A stretch of 38,503 nucleotides of DNA from CAYTCZ01 sp964436315 (GCA_964436315.1 CAYTCZ010000022.1:1-38503); one strand, 5' to 3'; shown: positions 23,295-32,133, numbered from the stretch's first letter. Numbers and translations: made by a program. The notes: generated from the letters alone by a model not told the origin.

Positions 23295-24251
23295 CTAGTT
23301 CGGTGCCTTCAGGTGCAGTATGACCTCGTACGTGAGCCGCAGGTTCGTTCCATTCCCGAGCGCGATCTCACAGTCGCCCGGGCCCAGGTCCGTCTTTCGA
23401 ATCCTGGCTGAAGCACGCCCCGACTTGACGGCCTTCCGATACTCGGTCTGGCCGCAGACGAGTTCCATTCGAGCACGCGAACCGCCCGTATTGACGCCCC
23501 CGACCTCCGCGATGTACGTCACCTTGCGACCGGGCCCGAGCAACCCGAACGGGAGCGTCCGCCGTTCTCCGGGTCCGAGCGTCCCCGATCGTTCGACCAC
23601 AAGTGGATTCGCGCGCACGGGCGAGGACGGTGTACCCGGCGCGTTCTCCAGATCTGCGCGAAGAGCGTCCAGAACGGCGCTGCTTGGAGGCGCAACGGCT
23701 CGAATCCTCCAGCGAGTTCCCAGGTGCAGCACCGTGTAGTCCTCCGCAAAGATCTCGCCGATGGAACGGCCCCAGCCGAGGGAGTAGTTGCGGGCAACCT
23801 CTCCGTCCTCGAGGAGTTGCGCGATGTCACGGGCCCGCCACCAGGCTGGAGTCCCGTTGGGCTCGCGCGCGCCTGAGACAGAGATCCAGCGGTCGGCGTG
23901 ATGTCCGTACTCGTGAATCAGAATGGCGGCGGTCGTACGGCCTTGGCCACCCGGAACGACAATTCGCGCGTTTCCCCGCGAACCTCCATAGCAGCCCGAA
24001 GCGCCTCGTCCACAGAACCTGCCGATGTCTCCGCGGGGCACGATGCGGATCGTCACGCGTGAGATCTCATCTCCATGCGCGGCGTCGCGGAGGAGATCTG
24101 CGTACCAGTCGACGTTGACCTTCGAGGCCCGTTCATCGAACGTGATCGTGCGACCTTCCTCATCCTGGCGGGTGACGATCTTCGCGGCGGAAACTCCCGC
24201 GGTCAGGAGTAGCGTCACGAACCCCAGCGCGAAGAGAACGAGGAGGCGCAC
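23295..24251 (-). CDS. Secreted HExxH zinc metallopeptidase-like protein
   Basis: The 318-residue protein has a signal peptide (LLVLFALGFVTLLLTAGVSA, cleavage near residue 22). The metal-binding HEYGHHADR starts at H113 and a candidate third ligand is in EIFAEDYTVLHLG (about 165-175), so the active site has the layout of gluzincin-type minimal peptidases. The C-terminal half (about 200-318) is a beta-rich domain with two paired cysteines (VCGQTE and GDCEIALGNGTNL), resembling bacterial pre-peptidase or carbohydrate-binding sandwich domains. I cannot name a peptidase family. The GTG at 24251 begins directly before the signal peptide. It is separated from the other surface peptidases only by the csp/DUF6458 genes. 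Confidence 0.75.
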   Translation of the reverse strand: MRLLVLFALGFVTLLLTAGVSAAKIVTRQDEEGRTITFDERASKVNVDWYADLLRDAAHGDEISRVTIRIVPRGDIGRFCGRGASGCYGGSRGNARIVVPGGQGRTTAAILIHEYGHHADRWISVSGAREPNGTPAWWRARDIAQLLEDGEVARNYSLGWGRSIGEIFAEDYTVLHLGTRWRIRAVAPPSSAVLDALRADLENAPGTPSSPVRANPLVVERSGTLGPGERRTLPFGLLGPGRKVTYIAEVGGVNTGGSRARMELVCGQTEYRKAVKSGRASARIRKTDLGPGDCEIALGNGTNLRLTYEVILHLKAPN

Positions 24252-24377
24252 ACCATCAGGGTGCCTGGAGATGACGAGAACTGCGTAAGTCTTCGGTCAG
24301 CCGAGTGCACAGATTCTGTAGGGCACCACGCGCGGGTGACGGGTCGCCGCGGCGACGGGGTTCCGGGCCGATCCTGC

Positions 24378-24500
24378 TCAGCCGCTGATGCCCGACAGGG
24401 CGACGATACAAGCGCCGACTGCGGAGAGCGCGAAGAGAACGAGGAGCAAAACGGAGAGTCCAACTCCCGATCCTTGCGTTATTGGCCGCAGTGTTCCCAT
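24378..24500 (-). CDS. Possible 40-residue membrane peptide
   Basis: From ATG 24500 the frame encodes MGTLRPITQ followed by a hydrophobic helix with mixed glycine and alanine and a short polar end. There is no ribosome binding site and no family resemblance. It is the only content seen in the 398 bp between the metallopeptidase and the sugar dehydrogenase. It may be a real mini-protein or chance. Confidence 0.3.
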   Translation of the reverse strand: MGTLRPITQGSGVGLSVLLLVLFALSAVGACIVALSGISG

Positions 24501-24637
24501 GTCGAGGTAGAGGCCGCAGATGGCCGGTCTCACTGTGGCGATCTCCGCGCCTCCGCGCCTCCCCTTCCTGGGGGAGTTACCGCAACGATGCCGATACCTG
24601 GGAGTCCAGGAAAGGGAATGCTGACCGGTCACCCGAC

Positions 24638-24643
24638 TAACCT
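24638..24643 (+). promoter_or_regulatory. -10 box (TAACCT) for a leaderless mRNA
   Basis: TAACCT is followed by six bases and the GTG at 24650, so the sugar dehydrogenase mRNA probably starts at its first codon. Confidence 0.5.
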
Positions 24644-24649
24644 CGCCAC

Positions 24650-25762
24650 GTGCAGGCGGCAAAGGCCGGCGCTGTTGCGGTAGTCCTGATCGCCGGAACG
24701 GCGGGCCTTGCCCCCACCCCAGGCACATCGACGGCCGCGACGTCGGGAAAGAAGACGGGTCTCGCTCTCAAGCGAGTCGCTCGTGGGTTCGACGCACCCA
24801 CGCATCTCGCCGCTCCGCGCAGCGAGAAACGGCGACTCTACGTCGTCGAGCAGTCAGGCCGCGTCTGGTTGATCGACAGAGGCCGACGACGGGCACGACC
24901 GTTTCTCGATATTCGGGACCGGGTCGGAACGGGTACGGAGCAAGGACTCTTCTCGGTCGCATTCCACCCCAGGTACGGGCAGAACCGAAAGCTGTACGTC
25001 AACTACACGGACAAGCGCGGTAACACTCGAGTGGTCGAGTTTCGGGCCAAGGGACGCAAGGCGTTCAAGACGACGGCGCGTCAAATCCTCTGGGTACCCC
25101 AACCCCGAGCAAACCACAATGGTGGGCACATTGCGTTCGGACCGGACGGCTATCTCTACGTGGGTATGGGTGATGGTGGCGGTCCAGGAGACCCACAGAA
25201 CCTTGCGCAAGACGAGACATCCCGGCTCGGCAACCTCATGAAGATCAACGTCGATCGCGAGGACGCACAGTGGATCACCGTCGGGTACGGCCTTCGCAAT
25301 CCGTGGCGGTTCGCCTTCGATTCGGAGAAGGGCGACCTCTATCTCGCAGACGTCGGCCAGGAGAGTGTGGAGGAGGTCAACTTCACACCTCGCATCAGTC
25401 CCGGACTCGAAAACTATGGCTGGGACGTCTACGAGGGGCATGCGCGGTTCGAGAACAAAGCCGCAAATCAAGCCGGACGTCTCGTCATGCCGCTCGCGAG
25501 CTACACGCACTCGCTCGGCTGCTCGGTCACTGGTGGCGTCGTCTATCGAGGGAAACAAATGCCTCCGGTGCGCGGCCGCTACTTCTACGGGGACTTCTGC
25601 AGCGGCAGAGTGTGGAGTCTGCGCGTGCGCGACCGTGAGGCAACTAGCCATCGACTCGAGCCCTTCACCGTGAGACAACTGGTGTCATTTAGTGAGGATG
25701 GGCGCGGAGAGCTCTACCTCGTCTCTCGGCGCGGCACCGTCTACAAGCTTGTCAAGCGCTAG
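24650..25762 (+). CDS. PQQ-dependent glucose/sorbosone dehydrogenase family protein
   Basis: The 370-residue secreted protein has a short signal peptide (about 1-30) and a six-bladed propeller of the soluble aldose dehydrogenase (GSDH/YliI) family. Motifs are GFDAPTHLAAP, LYVVEQSGRVWLID, GTEQGLFSVAFHP, the HNGGHIAFGPDGYLYVGMGDGG block (with the family's catalytic-histidine region), GYGLRNPWRFAFD, LADVGQESVEEVN, NYGWDVYEG and VTGGVVYRG. Relatives oxidise aldose sugars with PQQ; no PQQ biosynthesis gene is in the window, so either the cofactor is scavenged or made elsewhere, or this member lacks it. Many environmental members are uncharacterised. The GTG start has a leaderless -10 box. Confidence 0.88.
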   Translation: MQAAKAGAVAVVLIAGTAGLAPTPGTSTAATSGKKTGLALKRVARGFDAPTHLAAPRSEKRRLYVVEQSGRVWLIDRGRRRARPFLDIRDRVGTGTEQGLFSVAFHPRYGQNRKLYVNYTDKRGNTRVVEFRAKGRKAFKTTARQILWVPQPRANHNGGHIAFGPDGYLYVGMGDGGGPGDPQNLAQDETSRLGNLMKINVDREDAQWITVGYGLRNPWRFAFDSEKGDLYLADVGQESVEEVNFTPRISPGLENYGWDVYEGHARFENKAANQAGRLVMPLASYTHSLGCSVTGGVVYRGKQMPPVRGRYFYGDFCSGRVWSLRVRDREATSHRLEPFTVRQLVSFSEDGRGELYLVSRRGTVYKLVKR

Positions 25763-25790
25763 CGACGCCGACGGCTCGCCGGCAGAGCAT

Positions 25791-25796
25791 TAGGCT
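25791..25796 (+). promoter_or_regulatory. -10 box (TAGGCT) upstream of the UDP-sugar pyrophosphorylase
   Basis: TAGGCT lies ten bases before the ATG at 25807, predicting a leader of about 3-4 nt. No ribosome binding site is present. Confidence 0.4.
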
Positions 25797-25806
25797 CTGA
25801 GTCGCC

Positions 25807-27198
25807 ATGGCTAGCGATCGGTTCGACGACTTCGAAGTGAAGATGCGTGACGAAGGCCTCGCTGACATCGTCGTCGAGACATTCAGACGTTACTACCTCA
25901 AACTCGTCGGAGGAGAAACGGGGCTGATAGCCGAAGCCGAAATCGAGCCGATTGCCGCACTCCCTGACGCCGACGATCTGAGCGACGAGCAGCGTCACGT
26001 CGGCGAGACGGCACTCCCCCGAACGGTGACCATCAAGCTCAACGGCGGCCTCGGGACAAGCATGGGCCTCGAGAAGGCGAAGTCCCTCCTCGAGGTGAAG
26101 GACGAGTTGACGTTCCTCGACGTGATCTCTCGCCAAGCGCTTCAGGCCGGCACGCCCCTCGTGCTCATGAACAGCTTCGCAACGCGCGAGGATTCCCTCG
26201 CCGCTTTGGCGACCTATCCAGACCTCACGGGCGGAAGCCTGGGACTCGACTTCGTCCAGCACAAGTACCCGAAGATCGATCGAGCCACGCTCTCACCTGC
26301 CGCATGGCCGGTTGACCCGGCTCTCGAGTGGAACCCGCCGGGCCACGGCGACATCTACGCGGCTCTCGTCACGAGCGGAACGCTCGCACGCCTCGTCGAG
26401 CTCGGATATCGGTATGCGTTCGTCTCGAATTCGGACAACCTTGGCGCGGTGCTCGACGCGGGCATCCTCGGCTACCTCGTCGAGAACGGCTTGTCGTTTC
26501 TCATGGAAACCGCCGACCGGACGGAGGCAGATCGGAAGGGTGGGCATATCGCGCGCCGCTCCGACGGACGGCTGATCCTGCGCGAGCTTGCGCAATGTCC
26601 TCCCGACGACGCCGATGCGTTCCAAGACGTCTCGCGTCACCGATACTTCAATACCAACACGGTCTGGATCGACCTCTCTGCCCTGAGTCGGCTGATGGCC
26701 GATTCCGGAGGCGTCCTCGACCTCCCGCTCATCCGAAACGCAAAAACGATCGATCCCCGAGACGCCGATTCGGCACCCGTCTATCAGCTGGAAACAGCGA
26801 TGGGGGCGGCGATCTCGGCCTTCGATGCGGCCGGCGCCATTCGGGTACCTCGCTCGCGCTTCGCACCGGTGAAGACAACGAACGATCTGCTCGCAGTGCG
26901 CTCCGACGCGTACATGCTGACGCCAGACTTCCGGATCGTTCTCAGCCCGGCGCGCGAGGGTCGTGTTCCTGTCGTCGATCTTGACTCGAACCACTACAAG
27001 TTGATCGACGACCTCGAGAGCCGTTTCCCGTTTGGACCCCCCTCCCTCGTCGATTGTTCGAAATTCCGTGTCAGCGGTGACGTGAGGTTCGGAAACGCCA
27101 TCGCGGCCCACAGGGACGTCGAGCTTGTCAACGAGTCCACTCAGCCGGTCGTGCTCCCCGACGGCACTCACCTCGAGGGCAAGCGCAGTTGGCCGTAG
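25807..27198 (+). CDS. UTP-glucose-1-phosphate uridylyltransferase, UDPGP family
   Basis: The 463-residue enzyme is of the eukaryote-like UDPGP family, not the short bacterial GalU type. It makes UDP-glucose from UTP and glucose-1-phosphate for cell-wall and storage polysaccharides. The nucleotide-binding KLNGGLGTSMGLEKAKSLL is at about 79-97. Further family blocks are LMNSFATREDS, FVQHKYPKI, WNPPGHGDIYAAL, FVSNSDNLGA, the FNTNTVWIDL block, the LETAMGAAISAF block and RFAPVKTTNDLL. Length and motifs are complete. It lies 44 bp after the sugar dehydrogenase but has its own -10 box. Confidence 0.93.
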   Translation: MASDRFDDFEVKMRDEGLADIVVETFRRYYLKLVGGETGLIAEAEIEPIAALPDADDLSDEQRHVGETALPRTVTIKLNGGLGTSMGLEKAKSLLEVKDELTFLDVISRQALQAGTPLVLMNSFATREDSLAALATYPDLTGGSLGLDFVQHKYPKIDRATLSPAAWPVDPALEWNPPGHGDIYAALVTSGTLARLVELGYRYAFVSNSDNLGAVLDAGILGYLVENGLSFLMETADRTEADRKGGHIARRSDGRLILRELAQCPPDDADAFQDVSRHRYFNTNTVWIDLSALSRLMADSGGVLDLPLIRNAKTIDPRDADSAPVYQLETAMGAAISAFDAAGAIRVPRSRFAPVKTTNDLLAVRSDAYMLTPDFRIVLSPAREGRVPVVDLDSNHYKLIDDLESRFPFGPPSLVDCSKFRVSGDVRFGNAIAAHRDVELVNESTQPVVLPDGTHLEGKRSWP

Positions 27199-27217
27199 CG
27201 CTTCGACTGGAAGACGA

Positions 27218-27487
27218 CTAGGCTGCGTATCGCTTCTCGGCCCGAGCTCGAGCCTTCGCGGCCTCTGCCTCGCGATTCCTCGGAGGCGCCGAGGTCACCA
27301 GCTCGTTGAGGAGCCGCGTTGAGATCGCGGCCACGTCGTCGACCGCGCGCTCGAACGCTTCAGCGTTCGCCCGGGAGGGTTTTGTGAAACCGCTGATCTT
27401 TCGCACGTACTGGAGCGCCGAGGCCCGTACCTCTTCGTCAGTCGCCGGTGGCTCGAAGTTGTAGAGCGTTCGAATGTTTCGACACAT
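27218..27487 (-). CDS. DUF2277 family protein
   Basis: The 89-residue protein begins MCRNIRTLYNFEPPATDEEV, the signature start of DUF2277, and continues with RASALQYVRKISGFTKPS, NAEAFERAVDDVA and a charged C-terminal helix. The family is common in actinobacteria and proteobacteria and has no known function; its small helical form and conserved cysteine suggest a binding role. It is convergent with the preceding gene. Confidence 0.92.
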   Translation of the reverse strand: MCRNIRTLYNFEPPATDEEVRASALQYVRKISGFTKPSRANAEAFERAVDDVAAISTRLLNELVTSAPPRNREAEAAKARARAEKRYAA

Positions 27488-27555
27488 GCGGGGAGCCTAC
27501 TAGTCCAAAGCCGGACCCCTGCGAACGTGGCTTCTAAACCTGCAATGCTGCGGAC

Positions 27556-27999
27556 ATGGACAAGACGATCGTCGTCGGCTATGACGACAAGGAACCGGCC
27601 AAGCGTGCGCTCGACAGGGCCGTCGAGGAAGCCCGGACGCGCGAGGCCGGCATCGTCGTGATCACGGTGGCCGAAATGCCGCTGACTCCTGACGCTCCGC
27701 GGAACTACGGAACGCTCGACGACGGGCCCATCGCGCTACCCTCGAAAGAGCCTCCTGTCGAGATCGAAGCCATCATCTCCCGAGCGCGCGAGCGTCTTCG
27801 AGACGAGGACGTTGAGGTGACCTTCGCATGGGTGGCCGGCGAGCCCGGGCACGCGATCGTTCAGACCGCGAAGGACGAGCGAGCCGAACTCATTGTCGTC
27901 GGGTCACACCACAAGGGGTTCTTCGGTCGCATCTTCAGCCTGAGCGTGCCCGATGAAGTGAAGCGGGAAGCCGGGTGTGACGTGTTGGTTGTCGACTAG
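27556..27999 (+). CDS. Universal stress protein (UspA family)
   Basis: The 147-residue UspA-domain protein has the N-terminal strand KTIVVGYDDKEPAKRALDRA and the ATP-binding motif region VVGSHHKGFFGRIFSLSVPDEV followed by CDVLVVD. The G-x2-G-x9-S spacing of ATP-binding Usps is roughly present (GSHHKG...S), so nucleotide binding is plausible. Such proteins help in starvation and oxidative stress. AATGCT lies six bases before the ATG at 27556. A terminator follows at 28124. Confidence 0.9.
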   Translation: MDKTIVVGYDDKEPAKRALDRAVEEARTREAGIVVITVAEMPLTPDAPRNYGTLDDGPIALPSKEPPVEIEAIISRARERLRDEDVEVTFAWVAGEPGHAIVQTAKDERAELIVVGSHHKGFFGRIFSLSVPDEVKREAGCDVLVVD

Positions 28000-28123
28000 G
28001 AATCGGCTCGGGCGGGCGAAAGATCCCCCATTCGGGTTACGGGAGCGGCCGTCCGAAATCAGTCTTCTGTACTGAGTGAGCGCTGACCGCGGCGGACAGC
28101 CCGCTCCTCCTTTCGCTGGAATG

Positions 28124-28155
28124 TGCGCGTGCTCGCGGCGGGGCACGCGCATTTT
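28124..28155 (+). terminator. Rho-independent terminator after the universal stress gene
   Basis: TGCGCGTGC (28124-28132) and GCACGCGCA (28143-28151) form a perfect 9-bp stem with a 10-nt loop, followed by TTTT at 28152-28155. It lies about 125 bp beyond the Usp stop; the 120 bp between (28000-28120) hold no gene that I recognise. Confidence 0.75.
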
Positions 28156-28172
28156 CCGTTAACCGCGTAGGC

Positions 28173-28406
28173 TCAGGCCTTCGCTACGCGAGGCCCGAGC
28201 ACTGCTCCTCTAAGAACGCGAGTGTTCTTCGAGATCCCAACGTCCTCCAATGAGAAGCCGTTGTATTTCACGAAGACCTTGTCGTTCGACGTGATCTTCA
28301 CATCGCCTGCAAACATCGAGTAGAAGAGCTTCACATTGTTGCTCTCCGAAATACTCGTGTCGCCGCCGGTCAGGGACGGCGATCCAGCGATCGGGACAGA
28401 TTTCAT
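28173..28406 (-). CDS. Hypothetical 77-residue protein of atypical composition
   Basis: The ATG at 28406 has AAGGGG six bases upstream. The product is 77 residues, rich in asparagine, lysine, serine and phenylalanine (for example NNVKLFYSMFAGDVKITSND), with a beta-like pattern and no signal peptide or helix. Its third-codon positions are clearly less GC-rich than its neighbours, which suggests recent acquisition. No family is recognised. The frame is open upstream to 28520, but that part is not needed. Confidence 0.55.
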   Translation of the reverse strand: MKSVPIAGSPSLTGGDTSISESNNVKLFYSMFAGDVKITSNDKVFVKYNGFSLEDVGISKNTRVLRGAVLGPRVAKA

Positions 28407-28582
28407 TCGATCCCCTTGCGTGGGTACGTAAATTGCTGCACCCGCCGGCCCAAGATAGCCGCGGCGCCCAGCCGGCGTTCGTTGTTCAACGATTGTGACA
28501 ACAGCGATGACGGAATCCACTGGGCCGAAGTCGAGATGCGACCGCCGTAAATGAAGAAGGCAGCTCAGCCGATAAGAGCTGC

Positions 28583-28891
28583 GTGAGCCTCTTCAGGTTC
28601 CTGTCGAGATGCCCGGCCAGACGCGAACTCGGCGACCACGTTTGGTTCTACGGGCCTCCAGGCTCCACTCTCGCCGCCCACGCGAGCATTGACGTTGCGA
28701 TGCGCCGCTCGGGCGGATACCTCTCGATGCAGTGTCAGGGGTGCGGAGAGGCGTACATCTCGGTCAACGGATCACCCTGGGAACCGGCTCGTCATCTCCG
28801 GCGAAATGGAAACGGCGATCCGCGTGGTTGGAGGAAGTCGTGGCCCGCTCGCCGGGACGAGGTACTACACAAACTCGCAGCTGCCGGCTGA
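28583..28891 (+). CDS. Hypothetical small protein with a CxxC pair
   Basis: From GTG 28583 the frame encodes 102 residues with WFYGPPGS, a central SMQCQGCGEAYIS segment (a single CxxC that could be half of a zinc site, with another cysteine in FLSRCPARREL near the N-terminus) and an arginine- and tryptophan-rich C-terminus. Third positions look coding, but there is no clear ribosome binding site and no known family. A simple zinc-binding protein is possible. Confidence 0.45.
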   Translation: MSLFRFLSRCPARRELGDHVWFYGPPGSTLAAHASIDVAMRRSGGYLSMQCQGCGEAYISVNGSPWEPARHLRRNGNGDPRGWRKSWPARRDEVLHKLAAAG

Positions 28892-28982
28892 TCGGAAGCA
28901 TCAAGTGGCGGAGACCGGACCCTTGAAACCGGCCAGCGGTGTATGTGAGGGTTCCCGAAGCCGAGAACCAGGGAGGTCTCCA

Positions 28983-29282
28983 ATGCGCTTTCTCGTCGTC
29001 GTCACTCCGAAGCACCCGGTCCCACCGGACCGAGTTCTCCAGATGCTGGATGGACTAGAGGCCTGGCAAGGTCGCCACTCAGATAAGTTCGAAGCGTTCG
29101 GGTTGTTTCCGGGTGGAGGCGGATTCGGCGTCGTCGATATCGGCGATGAAGCAGCCCTTCATCGAGTGATTGCCGAGAATCCGTTCACGCCGTTCGCGAA
29201 CACCGAGATCAGAGTCGTCGTCGACGGTGCGACGGGCATCAAGAATGCCAAGGAGGTTTTCGCGGCGATGATGCAAGGCTAG
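28983..29282 (+). CDS. Muconolactone-isomerase-like (ferredoxin-like fold) small protein
   Basis: The 99-residue protein starts at ATG 28983 with GGGAGG seven bases upstream. It has a beta-alpha-beta-beta-alpha-beta pattern: MRFLVVVTPKHPVPPDRVLQML, FEAFGLFPGGGGFGVVDI, EAALHRVIAENPF and TEIRVVVD. This resembles the dimeric alpha-beta barrel family that includes muconolactone isomerase and similar uncharacterised domains. Family assignment is tentative; a catabolic or regulatory role is unproven. Its stop is 18 bp from the end of the convergent beta-propeller gene. Confidence 0.65.
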   Translation: MRFLVVVTPKHPVPPDRVLQMLDGLEAWQGRHSDKFEAFGLFPGGGGFGVVDIGDEAALHRVIAENPFTPFANTEIRVVVDGATGIKNAKEVFAAMMQG

Positions 29283-29299
29283 GCTGCAAACGAGTTCGC

Positions 29300-31312
29300 C
29301 TAACCAAAAGGCACCCAGGCTCGGTCTTCGAGTGAATCGAGCCTGGATGCCTTGATCCCTGCGTCCGACACTGTGAAGAGCGTCGATCCGATGACCACAG
29401 CCCGACGGATGGGTGTTGGTTGCACGATCTTGGGTTTGACTCCGGATGTGGCTCGGACAGACGGATGCTCGATCAACCCGAGCTTTCGGATGCCTCCCCG
29501 GTCGAGGTGGAAAGCCAGTGCCCCAAGCACGGGGCTGCCAGCGGCCGATCCATCCTCCTCGACAGCCCGCACAGGGAAGACCGCGACCTTCCGTGCCGGC
29601 CAATAGAGGAACGCATGGTGATCCCACTCGGCCTCAGACCAGCCGCGGTCGACCGTCGCCCGATGGAGTCGGCGCGGCTTGCCTGGATTGCCGACGTCGA
29701 AGACGGAGAGTTGAGTGCCGATCGTTCGTCCCTCGGCGGTCGCGTTCTGGCCCAGACCGATCAGCGCATCACTGCCGAGGGGATGGAGGTAGGACGAGTA
29801 GCCAAGCATCTTCAGAACACCGCGCACGCGCGGCTGCTGCGGGTTAGAGAGATCAGCCGTGTAGAGAGGATCGACCCGCCGGAATGTCACGACGTAAGCG
29901 ATGTCGCCGATGAAGCGCACGCCGAAGATCCGTTCGCCACGGCCGAGGCCGCCGACGCTTCCGATCTGAACGAGCCGTCCAGTCCGTTGTTCGAACACTG
30001 AGACGAAGCTCTCGCTCTCGCCTCGCGGCCCAACTGGCCACCAGGTTGGCGTCTCGGTGGTGGCGACCCTCAGCCGGCCTTCGTGCTCCGACATCGACCA
30101 CTGGTTGAGAACGAAGCCACGGACCGCGCCGCTCGCGCGGTAGGTGGTCTGAGCAGATCGTGACGTGTCAAATTTGTGAAGGACGGTTGCCTGACTCGGT
30201 CGGACGGGTCGCGCCACGATCGGGTCGATCCACCTCTGCGTCGCGACATAAAGACCGTTCGTCGATGCGTAGACGGTTTGGCCGTCGCCGATCACCGCGT
30301 CGGAGTCGACCGGCTTGATGTCCTTGCTGAGGTCGAGGGTTAGTACCGTCAAGACTCCCAGGCCCGAGAACTTCGCGGGCCGCTTCACTGCGCGGCACTT
30401 GACGGCCATGTGCTTCTGCCTCTTCCCAGAGCGGTGGTTGCGGAGTTCGTAGGTGGGGAGCCAGTTGAGCAGTCGAGACTTCGCGATCTCGCTTCTGTTC
30501 CGCTCCTCGGCAGCCTGTTGTGACGCCGCGCCAGACCCTGCCGGAGAGACGAAGTCGAAGCCGAGGTGACGAGCCGACGTGACGATTCGGGCCGTCGAGC
30601 CGGTCAGTCGAGCGTCGACGAGGCCACCATCGACGGTCAGTGTTCGAACGAGCCGCAATTCCGATGGGTCTGAGACATCGATCTCGGTCAAAACTGTTGT
30701 CGCCCGGCTGGGGCCAATGCGTAGACCCGCATCGACGGTCGGAAGCGGTTCGAAGCTCATGGGCCCATGCGAGATCACGACGGCCCGATTCCCGTACCAG
30801 AAGAACTCGTGCCCGAAGCCGTGATCTACCGGAAGCGACCCGAGGAGTCTCGGCGTGCCTGGACCGGCGGAGACCGCCCAGAGTTTCCCTTGTGCGATCG
30901 CGAGTATGACCCTGCCGTTCGACTTGACAATGTCGAACTCGTCAACGCCGGCGTCCTGGGTGTTCGTTCCCGAGAAGCTGACGCCTGGCTCGCCGGTTCT
31001 GATCGGATCGCCCGCCGTGCCCTGTTCGAGCCCAGGCTGGACTGGATCTGTCGCAGCGGCGACTGGTCCGAGCGACGTAGGAATCCCCGCAGACCCGACG
31101 ATACGCTCGCCGTGCCTTCTCATGTACCGGAGCACGTCCTGACAGCTCCCGAAGGAGTGGAGTCGTTGCGTTTTGGCGGCCGGCACACGGTTCGAGGGCG
31201 TCGGCTCACGAGCCTGAATCGCCCCGGCCGAGCTCGTAAACAAGAGCGCGGCTCCGAGCAGTGATGTGAGAAGCTTGGTCACCGGCTGGATCCCAGGGCG
31301 GGCGCTCGACAC
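29300..31312 (-). CDS. Secreted beta-propeller domain protein
   Basis: The 670-residue protein has a signal peptide (TKLLTSLLGAALLFTSSAGAIQA, cleavage near 34). A beta-propeller domain region known from archaeal and bacterial secreted proteins follows, marked by FSGTNTQDAGVDEFDIVKSNGRVILAI at about 112-138. Several repeats of VFEQRTGRL/LSVFDVGNP/ADLSNPQQPRVRG type follow, with the ending DRAWVPFG. Four cysteines are visible, including those in FGSCQDVL and VKCRAVK. Function is unknown; proteins of this family occur at the cell surface of extremophiles and actinobacteria. It lacks other catalytic signatures. It is alone in its transcription unit. Confidence 0.8.
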   Translation of the reverse strand: MSSARPGIQPVTKLLTSLLGAALLFTSSAGAIQAREPTPSNRVPAAKTQRLHSFGSCQDVLRYMRRHGERIVGSAGIPTSLGPVAAATDPVQPGLEQGTAGDPIRTGEPGVSFSGTNTQDAGVDEFDIVKSNGRVILAIAQGKLWAVSAGPGTPRLLGSLPVDHGFGHEFFWYGNRAVVISHGPMSFEPLPTVDAGLRIGPSRATTVLTEIDVSDPSELRLVRTLTVDGGLVDARLTGSTARIVTSARHLGFDFVSPAGSGAASQQAAEERNRSEIAKSRLLNWLPTYELRNHRSGKRQKHMAVKCRAVKRPAKFSGLGVLTVLTLDLSKDIKPVDSDAVIGDGQTVYASTNGLYVATQRWIDPIVARPVRPSQATVLHKFDTSRSAQTTYRASGAVRGFVLNQWSMSEHEGRLRVATTETPTWWPVGPRGESESFVSVFEQRTGRLVQIGSVGGLGRGERIFGVRFIGDIAYVVTFRRVDPLYTADLSNPQQPRVRGVLKMLGYSSYLHPLGSDALIGLGQNATAEGRTIGTQLSVFDVGNPGKPRRLHRATVDRGWSEAEWDHHAFLYWPARKVAVFPVRAVEEDGSAAGSPVLGALAFHLDRGGIRKLGLIEHPSVRATSGVKPKIVQPTPIRRAVVIGSTLFTVSDAGIKASRLDSLEDRAWVPFG

Positions 31313-31660
31313 GCCCCGTTACGTCAACGTTCCCGATCGCGGCGGTACAGGTCAAGCCGAACTCGACCTTTGGCGAGCATCACTCGACTCGAGGTTCACG
31401 TCTGACATAGCGCCGGCTCGGAGCTTCTCGCCGGCTCCCTCAAATGGGTGATGTGAGACCTCGCTTCGAGGTCGATGGCGAAAGGAGTACGCGGCACCTG
31501 GATACTCGGGCTCAGAGAGCCGTGTGGGAGTGTCGAAGGATTAGAGCGCGTACCCCAAAACACCCCGATGCTGCGACAGCCGAGTCGCCAGTGTCGGGTA
31601 CCCAGTTGCGGTTCGTTCCCTCGCGGGCCGGCGCGGACGAGGGAACGAGCTCGCCGAGGT
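31313..31660. other. Intergenic region without recognised features
   Basis: The 348 bp between the start of the beta-propeller gene and the end of the GYD gene contain only short overlapping frames without ribosome binding sites. I see no strong hairpin or RNA motif. Promoter elements for the beta-propeller gene presumably lie here. Confidence 0.4.
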
Positions 31661-31954
31661 CTACCCCGTTTTGGCGATTACCGCCGCCATCTCGTCGCTG
31701 TCGAAGGCCCGCATGGTCGTCGACCGGATCGTTCCGAGCTGCGAAACCTCGAGCAGCGCTGCCGACATGCTCTCGTCGTCAGGGCCCTCCGAGATAGCGA
31801 CGAGATCGTACGGGCCGATCGTCCAGTAGATGTCCTTGAACCTTCCGCCGTGTTTTGCGAGCAGGCCCTCAGCGGCTTTCGCGCGGTCGACGGAGTCCTT
31901 GTAGTTCCTTATTCCTTCCTCGGTCCAGTTGATCAGATTGATGTAGGTCGGCAC
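31661..31954 (-). CDS. GYD domain protein
   Basis: The 97-residue protein matches the GYD family: MPTYINLINWTEEGIRNYKDS at the start, KDIYWTIGPYDLVAISEGPDD (GPYD in place of GxYD) and LGTIRSTTMRAF. The family adopts a ferredoxin-like fold and has no settled function. The GTG at 31954 is preceded by AAAGGAG with a suitable spacing. Confidence 0.92.
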   Translation of the reverse strand: MPTYINLINWTEEGIRNYKDSVDRAKAAEGLLAKHGGRFKDIYWTIGPYDLVAISEGPDDESMSAALLEVSQLGTIRSTTMRAFDSDEMAAVIAKTG

Positions 31955-32133
31955 CCCAACTCCTTTCGGTTCGAGTCCACGGATACGCGGAACGGGAGCT
32001 CATCGCTCGGCGGATCCCTCGGGCTTCACTCGTCCGCGCCGGCACTTGCAGAGCGACTATACGCCGCCCGCGACGGTCGGCCTAGATCAGCTAGCCTCGC
32101 ACGCGGGCTACGCTTGGACGCGAGGACGTCTGC

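Noticed and set aside
24854..25678. 274-residue open frame antisense to the sugar dehydrogenase
   Set aside because: No family motifs; it mirrors a clear gene, as is common in GC-rich DNA.
26293..27171. 292-residue open frame antisense to the UDP-sugar pyrophosphorylase
   Set aside because: Arginine/valine-rich shadow without motifs or ribosome binding site.
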